From: Rhodospirillales bacterium
GTDB lineage: Bacteria > Pseudomonadota > Alphaproteobacteria > Rhodospirillales > Defluviicoccaceae
Direction of reading: 5' to 3'
Assembly: GCA_016793875.1 (NCBI GenBank)
Contig: JAEULG010000031.1
Coordinates: 1 to 38,680 of the forward strand
DNA length: 38,680 bases
Position 1 is the first letter of the stretch. Each line of letters begins with the position of its first letter. Under the pieces are notes generated by a model that was not told the origin of the DNA, did not search any database, and was given only the letters and a program-made list of their open reading frames with translations. Shown here one piece after another: positions 18,376 to 26,516 of the stretch. Position numbers and translations under genes: made by a program.

Positions 18376-21198
18376 TCAGCTTGGCGGCCGGTCGAGCAGG
18401 GTGCGTACCCGGCTCGCCAGTTCAGCACCGCGGTACGGCTTGGCCAGCAGCTCAATTCCTTCGGCAAGCAGCTTGTCGACGCTCGAGTTGTGCTGGGCGT
18501 AGCCAGACGTGAGCAGAATGCGCGTGCTCGGTCGTCGGCACAGCACCTGATGCGCCAGATCCGAGCCGTTGATGCCGTTTGCCAGGACGACGTCGGTGAA
18601 CAGCAGGTCGAGGCGCAGCAGCCGATCAACCGCTTGCAGCGCCTCCCCGGCATCCTCCGCTTCGACGACCTCATAGCCGTGCTTTCGCAGGATGTTGCTC
18701 GCCGTCTTACGCACCCGGCTGTCGTCTTCGACGACGAGAATGACCTCCCCGCTGGGAGAGGGCCGGCGGACCGGCACCTCATTAGGCGGTTCGCTGTCGT
18801 TCTCATCCCGCCTCGCTCGCGGGAGATAAAGCCGCACGATCGTTCCATGGCCGACCGTGGAATCGATGGTGATGGTCCCGCCCGACTGACGGACGAAGCC
18901 GTAGACCATGCTCAACCCAAGGCCGGAGCCTTCGCCAAACTTCTTCGTGGTGAAGAACGGCTCGAAGACCCGCTCCAGCATCTCCGGACTCATGCCAATG
19001 CCGGTGTCGGCAACGGAAAGAACGACGTAGTCACCGGGGGTGACGTCCTCGCCACGGGTCTGCACGGTGCCCGGGAGCCGGGCGGTCTCCGTGGCAATGG
19101 TCAGTACGCCGCCGTTCGGCATCGCGTCGCGGGCGTTGACCACCAGATTAAGCAACGCGCTTTCCAACTGGCCGCGGTCGATCATCGTTTCCCAGACACT
19201 CGCAGCCAATTCCTCGCGGATCTCGATGCGCTCGCCGAGGGTGCGGCGCAGGAGCCCGGCCATCTCCCCGACGATCAGGTTGATGTGGGTTGCCTTCGGG
19301 TTGAGCCACTGTCGGCGGGCGAAGGCGAGCAACCGATGGGTGAGCTGGGCGCCCCGCTCTGCGGACCAGATGGCGTCGGCGATCAGCTCGCGGCTCTCTC
19401 GGTCGATACCGCCGCGCTCCTCCATGAGCTGCAGATTGCCGATGATGATCGCCAGAAGATTGTTGAAGTCGTGGGCGATGCCGCCGGTAAGCTGGCCGAT
19501 GGTCTCCATGCGCTGCGATTGCCGCAACCGCTCCTCGGTCACTTTGCGCTCGGAGATGTCCTCCTTGACCGCGACATAATGCGTAACCTTGCCACGGCCG
19601 TCGCGAACCGGCGCAATCGACGCCAGCTCCCAGAACAACTCGCCGTTCTTGCGACGGTTGTTGAACTCACCCCGCCACACCTGGCCGGAGCTGATGGTGT
19701 CCCACAGGCGCCCGTAGTCCTCCTTCGACATGTTTCCCGACTTCAGGAAGCCAGGGCTCTTACCGACGACCTCGGCGTAGGTATACCCCGTCGTCTCGGT
19801 GAACTTGGGGTTGACGTATTCGATGCGGCCCTCGACGTCGGTGATCATCACCGAGGCCGGGCTTTGCTCGATAGCGAGGAACAGCTTGCGCAGGTCGCGT
19901 TCGGCACGCTTGTGAGCGGAGATATCCTGGATGAACAGCAGGAAAATGTCCTGGCCGCCCCAACGCATCGGAATCGCCCGCATCTCGCCGTAGGCGATGT
20001 TGCCGGCAGAGCGGATGATCTCGATCTCGGCGGCGTCCCCCTGCACCAGAGGAAACCCGAAGGGAGCGCCCAGCAGTTCCTGTTGGGGATGGCCGAAGAG
20101 GGCTTCCGCCGCCTGGTTGACGAAGCGGATTTCGTGCTTGCCGTCAACGATGACGATCGCCTGCGCGTGGGCCTCGATGATCGATCGCCACCGTGCCTCG
20201 CTTTCCTTCAGCGCCTCGTCGGCTTCCTTGCGCTCGGTTACGTCCTCGGAGAGGGCGACTATCTCGCCGGAGGGCAGCTTGTAGACGTAGTTCTCGCGCC
20301 AGGCGTGGTGTTGCTCGTCTCCATAAAGCGATGCCGGGACATATTCCGGCTGCCCGGTGCGCGAGACCCGCTTCAGCGTCTCCATCAGCCGGCTCTGGCG
20401 GAGGGCCGGGAAGGCCTCGGAAAGGGGGCGGCCCACCACTTCCTGACGCGAGAGGCCCTCGATGCGCTCGGCGCCTGGGTTGAAGCCGGTGATGAGGAAG
20501 TCGTTGCCTTCGCCGATCGCGCGAACGACAATTGCACCTGAGCGGATGTTGCCGAAGAGATGGCGAAAGCGGTCGGCACGTTCGCGGCTACGGCGGACCA
20601 TGGGGTTGCCGACCGCGAAAAACAGCAGGGTGCCGATGAGGATCACGGCGGATGCGAGCCCTGCTGCCAGCATCGCTGAATCGATGAAGGGGACGCGGAA
20701 GGCATCAAGGTCGCTGCGGGCGACGATGCCGAGGCTGCGGCCGGGGACCGGTGCAAACGCAGCCAAGGCGGTCGTGCCGTCCTCGTTGTGCGTGATCGTC
20801 GTTCCCTTTTCGCCAGCCAGAGCTTTGCGCATTGGCGCCTCACGGTCCGAATTGACCGGAGCGGGCCTCGGTAGTTGGAGGTCGGGCAGCCAGGGATTAT
20901 CGATATAGACGACTGTCTCGCCGTCGAGGCGGCCGATCGCGAGGGAGGCGTCGGGTCCGAGCAGGCGGTAGATGCGAGTCGATTCATCGAGAGAAGGTGC
21001 GGGGGCGCCGCCCTGCAGGAAGTCGGGTTGAAGCTGCAGCAGGTGTGTCTGCAACTGCACCGCCGTTAACAGGTCGTTTCCCCGGTGATCCAACTCGGCG
21101 CGGTAGAGCGTGCCGATGGCGGCGGCGGCAACGGCAACGGCGATTGCCGTCATGATCAAGAAAAGAACGACGAGTGCCCGTCGGTCACTCACCCTCAT
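18376..21198 (-). CDS. Hybrid sensor histidine kinase with three PAS domains and a receiver
   Basis: Membrane sensor kinase of 940 residues. Order: TM1 (about 9-30), a periplasmic sensor region (31-172), TM2 (173-197), PAS 1 (about 207-320), PAS 2 (about 330-432), PAS 3 (about 437-552), the HisKA box GGIAHDFNNLLAI (His576), a HATPase domain with N-box LLNLVVNARDAM, DTGIGM and GEGSGLGLSMVYGFV, and a C-terminal receiver (818-935) with acceptor Asp869 in LLFTDVV. The ATG at 21198 abuts a GGAGG; a GTG at 21192 is better spaced from it, so the true start may be two codons later. It overlaps the preceding response regulator gene by 14 bases. Divergent from the kai operon, it may serve as clock input or output; that is inference. 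Confidence 0.92.
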   Translation of the reverse strand: MRVSDRRALVVLFLIMTAIAVAVAAAAIGTLYRAELDHRGNDLLTAVQLQTHLLQLQPDFLQGGAPAPSLDESTRIYRLLGPDASLAIGRLDGETVVYIDNPWLPDLQLPRPAPVNSDREAPMRKALAGEKGTTITHNEDGTTALAAFAPVPGRSLGIVARSDLDAFRVPFIDSAMLAAGLASAVILIGTLLFFAVGNPMVRRSRERADRFRHLFGNIRSGAIVVRAIGEGNDFLITGFNPGAERIEGLSRQEVVGRPLSEAFPALRQSRLMETLKRVSRTGQPEYVPASLYGDEQHHAWRENYVYKLPSGEIVALSEDVTERKEADEALKESEARWRSIIEAHAQAIVIVDGKHEIRFVNQAAEALFGHPQQELLGAPFGFPLVQGDAAEIEIIRSAGNIAYGEMRAIPMRWGGQDIFLLFIQDISAHKRAERDLRKLFLAIEQSPASVMITDVEGRIEYVNPKFTETTGYTYAEVVGKSPGFLKSGNMSKEDYGRLWDTISSGQVWRGEFNNRRKNGELFWELASIAPVRDGRGKVTHYVAVKEDISERKVTEERLRQSQRMETIGQLTGGIAHDFNNLLAIIIGNLQLMEERGGIDRESRELIADAIWSAERGAQLTHRLLAFARRQWLNPKATHINLIVGEMAGLLRRTLGERIEIREELAASVWETMIDRGQLESALLNLVVNARDAMPNGGVLTIATETARLPGTVQTRGEDVTPGDYVVLSVADTGIGMSPEMLERVFEPFFTTKKFGEGSGLGLSMVYGFVRQSGGTITIDSTVGHGTIVRLYLPRARRDENDSEPPNEVPVRRPSPSGEVILVVEDDSRVRKTASNILRKHGYEVVEAEDAGEALQAVDRLLRLDLLFTDVVLANGINGSDLAHQVLCRRPSTRILLTSGYAQHNSSVDKLLAEGIELLAKPYRGAELASRVRTLLDRPPS

Positions 21199-21589
21199 CC
21201 TCCGGTGGCGGCTCCCGGCCAGGATGCAGCAGCGCAGTGCGCAGCCGGGTTACGCTCACCGGCTTGCTCAATGTGGCAACGGACCGCAGCCCCTTGAACT
21301 CGGCGAGCAACCGGGCATTGACCGCATAATCCGGATGATAGCCGGTGATGATGATGATATCAGCCGAGCACTGCTGCTCGACCAGCCAGAGCACCAGTTC
21401 GTTGCCGTCGATATCCGGCATGACCATGTCAATGACGACGATATCCGGAAGATCGCGGCGATAGGCCGACTGGAAGTCGCGCCCGTGGTTGGTAACCTCG
21501 ACGTCATAACCCAAGGGCGAAGCCACGCGCTCCACGAATGACGCGAAGCGGGGCTCATCGTCGACGATCAGCAGGCGCTTGCGAGCCAT
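21185..21589 (-). CDS. Single-domain response regulator
   Basis: CheY-like receiver of 134 residues with no output domain. The acidic pocket Asp10-Asp11 (LLIVDDEP), acceptor Asp54 (VVIDMVMPDIDG), Thr82 (IIITGY) and Lys109 (LSKP) are all conserved, so it should be phosphorylatable. A short acidic tail (PPPEDEGE) follows. No good Shine-Dalgarno precedes ATG 21589. The next gene on the strand is the hybrid kinase, overlapping by 14 bases, so they form a two-gene unit. Its start lies 243 bases from that of the KaiA-like gene, on the opposite strand. Confidence 0.93.
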   Translation of the reverse strand: MARKRLLIVDDEPRFASFVERVASPLGYDVEVTNHGRDFQSAYRRDLPDIVVIDMVMPDIDGNELVLWLVEQQCSADIIIITGYHPDYAVNARLLAEFKGLRSVATLSKPVSVTRLRTALLHPGREPPPEDEGE

Positions 21590-21614
21590 TGGCGAAGGAG
21601 GTCCTGTCGTCGAT

Positions 21615-21638
21615 AGGGGAAATCGTCATCGTTCCCCT
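21615..21638. repeat. Inverted repeat in front of the response regulator gene
   Basis: AGGGGAA (21615-21621) and TTCCCCT (21632-21638) are perfect 7-bp inverted arms around a 10-base spacer, 26 bases upstream of the regulator start. This could be a regulator site or an mRNA hairpin. Confidence 0.4.
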
Positions 21639-21695
21639 GTTGTAGGCGATCGGGGGCGAGACCGCAAAGGGCTGATCACCGTTGCAAATCATGTG

Positions 21696-21729
21696 CCGCC
21701 AGCCCCGCCTGTTTCGGCAGGGCTGGCGG
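21696..21729. repeat. Strong hairpin in the kai / two-component intergenic region
   Basis: CCGCCAGCCC (21696-21705) pairs perfectly with GGGCTGGCGG (21720-21729), and an inner GCC/GGC pairing tightens the loop. No T tract follows on either strand, so it is not a canonical terminator. It sits roughly midway between the divergent starts at 21589 and 21833. Confidence 0.6.
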
Positions 21730-21748
21730 GGGATTAGTCGGGTGGTTG

Positions 21749-21776
21749 TTGTTGACTTGCTCGTTTAACCTATGAC
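21749..21776 (+). promoter_or_regulatory. Weak candidate promoter of the kai operon
   Basis: TTGTTG (21749-21754), a 16-base spacer, then TATGAC (21771-21776). A better -35 (TTGACT, 21752-21757) overlaps it but is then only 13 bases from the same -10. Motif match only. Confidence 0.3.
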
Positions 21777-21832
21777 CGCCTGCCTACGATAAGGGACGAG
21801 CAATCCCCCAAGGGAGGAGCGGCCAAGCGCCC

Positions 21833-22705
21833 ATGCCGGAGACTTCGCGCAAGATCATGCTCGTCAGTGATGACGATAATTCTGCCGTTCGTGTCCAACA
21901 CGCCATTCAGGCGGTCCTGGACGGCGCGGTGGTCACGACGCAGCGGCCCGATGCGTCCCTCGATCACCCAGCCGAGGTCGCGTACGATCTGCTGCTCGTC
22001 GATGTCGACAGCAACTGGATGGAGACGATCGTCCGCCTTCGTCAGCAGCAGCCGGATGCCCCCCTTATCGCCATATGCGACTCCTCGAGAAAGGCAATAG
22101 AGGCACTTCAGGCGGAGGCCCAGGGTCGCCTGGGTAGCCCCGAGCGAGAAGGCCCAGTGGTAGCGTGCGCCCTCCGCGACGCGATCAGGTGCGGCAGGTT
22201 CCAGCTCAGTTCCAGCGAGACGGGCGAACAGCTTTCCCAGGATCGCGAGATTGCCAGGCTTGGCGCTCTCGGCAGTCCGGTACCCTTGCCATCGACGGAG
22301 CGCAGCTTTGGAGCGATGCCGCTATCGCACGCTGAGGCCCTAGGCTTTGCGTCGCTGGTGGAGCGCTATGGTGCGCTGCTTGACCAGACACCGGTGAACG
22401 CGTCGGCAAAGGATCAATCCGTATTTGTCTCGAGCCTCATCGATATTGCGGATCACCTGGGAGCTTTGGAGGCCGGGCCACGGGACGCCGTCGATCTGCA
22501 CAAGGCCGCAATGGCCAGCAGGCTCAAGGGTCGCACTCCATCCGAGAACCGGGTCTACGTGGAGGAAGGCAGGCTGCTGCTGGTGCAGTTGATGGGCTAT
22601 CTCGTCTCCTACTACCGTCGATTGTCGTGGGGATCCCGATCGGGCGGCTCCTCGCCCACCACGCCCTTCCGCGCGGATCGACAGCCGCAAGGAAGAGGGC
22701 CGTAA
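21833..22705 (+). CDS. KaiA-like protein: degenerate receiver plus KaiA-type C-terminal domain
   Basis: A 290-residue protein. Residues 6-115 form a receiver fold: DDD at 13-15, LLLVDVD with Asp57 at the acceptor position, and LIAICDSS in place of the Thr strand. The conserved Lys position reads GSPE, so phosphorylation is doubtful. After a linker, residues 166-263 are helical: VDLH (221-223) and [18 protein letters not shown] (246-263) match in order and spacing the LEIH and YRLTLIDVIAHLCEMYRR segments of cyanobacterial KaiA, as I recall them. The related RsbU N-terminal fold is the main alternative. The stop overlaps the kaiB start by one base. GGGAGGAG lies 13 bases upstream of the ATG, a long spacing. 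By context it should act on KaiC; this is inferred. Confidence 0.75.
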   Translation: MPETSRKIMLVSDDDNSAVRVQHAIQAVLDGAVVTTQRPDASLDHPAEVAYDLLLVDVDSNWMETIVRLRQQQPDAPLIAICDSSRKAIEALQAEAQGRLGSPEREGPVVACALRDAIRCGRFQLSSSETGEQLSQDREIARLGALGSPVPLPSTERSFGAMPLSHAEALGFASLVERYGALLDQTPVNASAKDQSVFVSSLIDIADHLGALEAGPRDAVDLHKAAMASRLKGRTPSENRVYVEEGRLLLVQLMGYLVSYYRRLSWGSRSGGSSPTTPFRADRQPQGRGP

Positions 22706-23007
22706 TGAAGCGCTTCGTCTTGAAACTCTACGTCGCCGGTCGCACCCCACGCACCGAGCGGGCGATTTCCGCGATGCAGGCGATCTGCGAGAAGGATCTC
22801 GCGAGTGTCTACGACCTCGCCGTGATCGACGTGCTAGAGCGGCCGCAGCTTGCCGAGGACGAGAAGATTCTGGCGACACCAACAGTGGTCAAAGAGCTGC
22901 CACCGCCGCTGCGCCGGGTTGTCGGAGACCTGTCAGACCGGGAACGCGTTCTTGTCGGGCTGGACCTCGTTCGCACGGTCTCTGTAGAGCAGAAGAGAAA
23001 CCGATGA
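22705..23007 (+). CDS. kaiB: Circadian clock protein KaiB
   Basis: Thioredoxin-like, fold-switching partner of KaiC. 100 residues, the size of KaiB. The N-terminal [18 protein letters not shown] and the strongly conserved [20 protein letters not shown] (residues 57-76, including the cis-proline region) identify it. The frame is open further upstream, but the ATG at 22705 (TAATG overlap with the upstream stop) gives the standard N-terminus [10 protein letters not shown]. The stop overlaps kaiC by four bases (ATGA). In cyanobacteria KaiB binds phosphorylated KaiC and sequesters KaiA; here the coupled upstream gene suggests the same trio. Confidence 0.95.
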   Translation: MKRFVLKLYVAGRTPRTERAISAMQAICEKDLASVYDLAVIDVLERPQLAEDEKILATPTVVKELPPPLRRVVGDLSDRERVLVGLDLVRTVSVEQKRNR

Positions 23008-24530
23008 CAGCTGCCGTGCCATTCTCGTCTGTCCACAAGGAAGAAACAGGCATTCCGGGATTCGACTTCATTGCCGACGGCGGCCTACCCCATGGCCGGA
23101 CGGCGCTGGTTTCGGGAACCGCCGGCTCCGGGAAGACGATCTTCGCCACGCAATTCCTGGCCGAGGGTATCCGCCGCCTCAATCAGGCCGGCGTCTTCAT
23201 TACCTTCGAGGAGCAGCCCGAGGACATCCGTCGCAACATGCGGAGTTTTGGCTGGGATATCCAGCGCTGGGAGGACGAAGGGGCTTGGATGTTCGTTGAT
23301 GCTTCGCCGGAGCCGAGCCATGAGATGACAATCGTCGGCGATTACGACTTCGGCGGGTTGCTGGCAAGGATCGAGCATGCCGTCCGTTCCGTCGGCGGCT
23401 CCCGGGTGGCCCTCGATTCGATCGGTGCCGTTTTCAGCCAGTTCGCGGGTGCAAGCCGCATCCGCCACGAACTCTTCCGGATCGCGTCCGCTCTGCGCGA
23501 TATGGGAGTGACGACGATCCTCACGGCGGAGCGACGCGAGGAGTACGGAGCAATCGCGGTGAACGGTGTCGAGGAGTTCGTCGCTGACAACGTCATCATT
23601 CTGCGCAACTCGCTGGAGGACGAGAAGCGGCGCCGCACCATCGAGATCCTCAAGTTTCGCGGTACCACTCACCACAAGGGGGAGTATCCGTTCACCGTCA
23701 TTCCGACCGACGGCATCGTCGTCATTCCGCTGTCGGCGATCGAGCTCAAGCAGCGCTCCGGCGACATCCGCGTGACCTCGGGCAACAGCGACCTCGACCG
23801 GATGTGCGGCGGCGGCCTCTTCCGCGACTCGATCATCCTCGTTTCAGGTGCGACCGGCACCGGCAAGACCCTGCTCAGCACCCATTTCGTCGATGGCGGC
23901 GCTGCCGCAGCCGAGAAATGCCTGCTCTTCGCCTTTGAGGAGAGCCGCGAACAGCTCGGCCGCAATGCGATCGGCTGGGGCATGGACTTCGATGCAATGG
24001 AACAGGAGGGCAAGCTGCGGGTGGTCTGTGAGTACCCCGAGGCGGCCGGGCTGGAGGACCACCTTGTCCACATCAAGCATCAGATCGAGAACTTCGCGCC
24101 GAACCGCATCGCGGTCGACTCGATTTCGGCGCTGGAGCGCATCTCGACGGTGCGGGGTTTCCGCGAGTTCGTCCTGGCCCTGACCTCCTTCATCAAGCAC
24201 AAGGAGATCACCGGCCTGTTCACCTCGACGACGCCGACGTTGACCGGCGGCACCTCGGTCACCGAAGCGCACATCTCCTCGATCACCGATACCATCGTGC
24301 TGCTGCGCTATGTCGAATTGTTCGGCGAGATGCGACGGGGGCTCACGGTGCTCAAAATGCGCGGATCGACCCACGAAAAGGACATCCGCGAATTGAGGAT
24401 CGATAATCGGGGCATGCACATCGGCGCTCCCTTCCGCAACGTTGCGGGAATCCTTTCCGGCAATCCCGTACAGGTCGCCGCGCTGGAGATGGAGCGTCTC
24501 GACAAGCTGTTTCCGATGGACGGTGCGTAG
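23004..24530 (+). CDS. kaiC: Circadian clock ATPase/autokinase KaiC
   Basis: Duplicated RecA-fold ATPase, 508 residues (cyanobacterial KaiC is 519). CI: Walker A GTAGSGKT (38-45) and catalytic Glu69-Glu70 in [13 protein letters not shown]: Walker A GATGTGKT (282-289), Glu312-Glu313 in [10 protein letters not shown], and the phosphosite segment [13 protein letters not shown] with Thr420, Ser425 and Ser426 at the positions of Thr426, Ser431 and Thr432 of Synechococcus KaiC. The C-terminal [20 protein letters not shown] corresponds to the A-loop and tail that KaiA grips, although the extreme C-terminus is shorter. It is the last gene of the three-gene overlapping operon. Confidence 0.96.
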   Translation: MTAAVPFSSVHKEETGIPGFDFIADGGLPHGRTALVSGTAGSGKTIFATQFLAEGIRRLNQAGVFITFEEQPEDIRRNMRSFGWDIQRWEDEGAWMFVDASPEPSHEMTIVGDYDFGGLLARIEHAVRSVGGSRVALDSIGAVFSQFAGASRIRHELFRIASALRDMGVTTILTAERREEYGAIAVNGVEEFVADNVIILRNSLEDEKRRRTIEILKFRGTTHHKGEYPFTVIPTDGIVVIPLSAIELKQRSGDIRVTSGNSDLDRMCGGGLFRDSIILVSGATGTGKTLLSTHFVDGGAAAAEKCLLFAFEESREQLGRNAIGWGMDFDAMEQEGKLRVVCEYPEAAGLEDHLVHIKHQIENFAPNRIAVDSISALERISTVRGFREFVLALTSFIKHKEITGLFTSTTPTLTGGTSVTEAHISSITDTIVLLRYVELFGEMRRGLTVLKMRGSTHEKDIRELRIDNRGMHIGAPFRNVAGILSGNPVQVAALEMERLDKLFPMDGA

Positions 24531-24538
24531 TAAAAGCG

Positions 24539-24554
24539 GGCGGCTCGTGCCGCC
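24539..24554 (+). terminator. Short hairpin after kaiC, doubtful terminator
   Basis: GGCGGC (24539-24544), loop TCGT, GCCGCC (24549-24554), nine bases after the kaiC stop. There is no T tract, so any terminator role is uncertain. Confidence 0.3.
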
Positions 24555-24608
24555 GGTGGCGGCCAGAGTCTGCGCGGCTAACGCCCGCCTGGTTGTCGCC
24601 GGCTAGCG

Positions 24609-24869
24609 TCAGTGCCGTTCCTCGCGCTTCGAGGTGATGTTGAAGTGCCCGTCGAGGTAGATCTCGAAGTGCTTGTCGCCACACACGACGCCCTCGGCTT
24701 CAAAGCCGCTCTTCTCGACCTCAACCTTTTGGGCGGCGGAGCAGCCGGCGGTGCGCAGCGCATCGAGAACCTTGCCGAAGTCATCCAGGGGGGCGGTCCG
24801 ATCGTGCGCACTGGCGGACGATACAAAGACCACGGTCGCGATCGCAACGAACACCGGCAGGCACCGCAT
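24609..24869 (-). CDS. Small secreted PepSY-like protein
   Basis: An 86-residue exported protein. The signal peptide MRCLPVFVAIATVVFVSSAS ends before AHDRTAPLDD. The mature part (about 64 residues) reads like a PepSY_2-type domain: DFGKVLDALRTAGCSAAQKV, then VEVEKSGFEAEGVVCGDKHF and EIYLDGHFNITSK. Two Cys residues could form a disulfide. AGGGAG lies seven bases before ATG 24869; an ATG six bases further upstream abuts it and is less likely. Convergent with kaiC. Such proteins are thought to modulate periplasmic enzymes or bind metal; no partner is evident. Confidence 0.7.
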   Translation of the reverse strand: MRCLPVFVAIATVVFVSSASAHDRTAPLDDFGKVLDALRTAGCSAAQKVEVEKSGFEAEGVVCGDKHFEIYLDGHFNITSKREERH

Positions 24870-25127
24870 TGTCATTCTCCCTGCATCAGGACCCCTCGTT
24901 GCCGCCTTGATAAACCGGCGCGTGGGAGCGGTCCAGGGGCAGCCTGCGATCCGCTCGCAATTCCTGGCGGCGGACATGCGAAGTGCCGGTGCCATTTCCT
25001 GCGTGCGCAACACCGGGCGGCCGCTGTCTCACTATGCGGCAGCTTTGCCACGGCCTCCGCCAACCCCCGGCGCCGCCCGGCATTTTACAACGAGCCGACA
25101 GGCTCTCCTCATGTGACGGACTGATCA

Positions 25128-25922
25128 ATGAGCACGGTGGTTGTCTTCGACATCGAAGCGGTTCCCGACCTGGTGACGGCCCGTCGCCTGCTCGGGCGCG
25201 ACGAGAGCACGCCCGACGCCGACATCCGTCAACTGCTGGGTGAGCGCTACGCGCGCGACGGCGCCGATCCAGCAACGACGTTCCTGAAAGTCCCCGTCTA
25301 CCGCATCGTCTGTATCGCCACGCTTAATGCCAAGCGGGAGGAGGGGAGCGGCCGCTGGACCGTCTCCCAGATCGGCAGCCGGATTGTCGGGGAGAAGACC
25401 GAGGCGGAAGTTCTGCTGGGCTTCCTCAAGGCGTTGCCGGTGGATAACCGCGGCAGCGGTCCCACCCTCATTACCTTTGGCGGCAACGGCTTCGATCTGC
25501 CGCTGCTGCGTTATCGCGCGTTCGCCCTCGGCCTGCCGGTACCCACGCTGCACGGTGGCGCCAAAAGGGACTACTGGCACCGGTTCGGCCACGACCACGC
25601 CGACCTCTGCGACCAGTTATCGTGTTACGGCGCCTCGCCGAAGCCGAGCCTCGCGGAAATGGCGGCACTAGCCGACATCCCCGTCAAGATCGGCGGGATG
25701 GATGGCAGCCGTGTCGAGGAATACGTTGCAGCCGGACGGATGGGTGAAGTCGCCGATTACTGCCTTTGCGATGTTCTTGCCACCTACGGCGTCTTCCTGC
25801 GTTTTGCCATGGTCCGCGGCGACCTGACGCCGGCACAGCTCACCGCCTCGATGGACAGTCTGCGCGCGACCGTGCAGAAGCACGTCGAACGGCGGCCGAT
25901 GCTGGCGGCCTTCACCAGATAG
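25128..25922 (+). CDS. PolB-like 3'-5' exonuclease
   Basis: Stand-alone DnaQ-fold exonuclease of the PolB-exonuclease-like family. 264 residues. The first acidic motif is VFDIEAVPD (Asp8, Glu10), the second is LITFGGNGFDLPLLRYRA (Asp in the NGFDLPLL segment), then HADLCDQLSCYG, and the third is GEVADYCLCDVLATYGVFLR. These match the ExoI/II/III arrangement. It probably acts in DNA repair or RNA/DNA trimming; the specific substrate is unknown. It is transcribed alone; the 258 bases between 24869 and 25128 show no other feature I can support. Confidence 0.85.
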   Translation: MSTVVVFDIEAVPDLVTARRLLGRDESTPDADIRQLLGERYARDGADPATTFLKVPVYRIVCIATLNAKREEGSGRWTVSQIGSRIVGEKTEAEVLLGFLKALPVDNRGSGPTLITFGGNGFDLPLLRYRAFALGLPVPTLHGGAKRDYWHRFGHDHADLCDQLSCYGASPKPSLAEMAALADIPVKIGGMDGSRVEEYVAAGRMGEVADYCLCDVLATYGVFLRFAMVRGDLTPAQLTASMDSLRATVQKHVERRPMLAAFTR

Positions 25923-26006
25923 CGGGCACGTCGCTGTCGCGAGGCGGAGCGAGCTGCCGCGAGGAAGGCAAGCAGCGCCGGGCCGTTTACCGTTCGTTGC
26001 ACTTTT

Positions 26007-26025
26007 TGTGGTTTTCTCGACCACA
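26007..26025. promoter_or_regulatory. Inverted repeat upstream of the MarR gene, candidate operator
   Basis: TGTGGT (26007-26012) and ACCACA (26020-26025) are perfect inverted 6-bp arms with a 7-base spacer, 36 bases before the MarR start. Size and position suit a MarR-dimer autoregulatory site. Confidence 0.45.
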
Positions 26026-26060
26026 GATAAACGTCGAGACGACTGCAAGGAGCGCCGTCG

Positions 26061-26516
26061 GTGAAGAAGGAATACCTGGAACTGACCCGGTTGATCGAAC
26101 GGCTACACCGGCGGTTCCTCGATCTGCTGCGAGCCGAGCTTAACCGCCTCGGCATCCGCGACATCAACAGCGTCCAGGCGCTGCTCCTCGCCAACATCGG
26201 CCGCGAGCAGATTGCCATCCGCGATCTCGTCGAACGCGGCTATTATCAGGGCTCCAACGTCTCCTACAACGTCAAGAAGCTGGTGGAGATGGGCTATCTC
26301 GACCAAGCCCGCTCGACCCACGACCGCCGCTCGGTCAGCATCAGCCTCACCCAGCGCGGCTTGGCCATCGTCGATGACGTCCGCGATCTGGAGCAGCGCA
26401 TCGCTGCGCAGCTCGGGCTGGCGGAGATGGCGAACACCTCGATCGGGGCCGTCTGCCAGATGCTGCGCCAAGTGGAGCGGACCTGGACCGACTATGTCCA
26501 CGACGTCCGCGACTAG
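26061..26516 (+). CDS. MarR-family winged-helix regulator (LdtR/PetP type)
   Basis: Dimeric winged-helix transcriptional regulator, 151 residues. RLIERLHRRFLDLLRAELNR, IRDINSVQALLLANIG and the recognition-helix segment YYQGSNVSYNVKKLVEMGYL are characteristic of the alphaproteobacterial subgroup that includes PetP and LdtR. The wing is STHDRRSVSISLT. The start is GTG, seven bases after AAGGAG; no ATG fits. LdtR is linked to L,D-transpeptidase and stress genes and PetP to cytochrome bc1, but the targets here are unknown. The 3' end overlaps the convergent phosphatase gene by four bases. Confidence 0.9.
   Translation: MKKEYLELTRLIERLHRRFLDLLRAELNRLGIRDINSVQALLLANIGREQIAIRDLVERGYYQGSNVSYNVKKLVEMGYLDQARSTHDRRSVSISLTQRGLAIVDDVRDLEQRIAAQLGLAEMANTSIGAVCQMLRQVERTWTDYVHDVRD

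Noticed and set aside
18313..20541. 742-codon open frame on the plus strand across the hybrid kinase
   Set aside because: The minus strand encodes an unmistakable PAS/HisKA/HATPase/receiver protein over the same bases; the plus frame has no recognisable domain.
21752..21776. TTGACT with TATGAC as a standard kai promoter
   Set aside because: The spacer is only 13 bases, too short for a sigma-70 promoter; the overlapping TTGTTG with 16 bases is listed instead at low confidence.
22166..22705. C-terminal half of the KaiA-like protein as an RsbU-type phosphatase partner domain
   Set aside because: Not fully excluded, because the folds are related, but position directly before and overlapping kaiB, and the helix-end match to KaiA, favour the KaiA reading.
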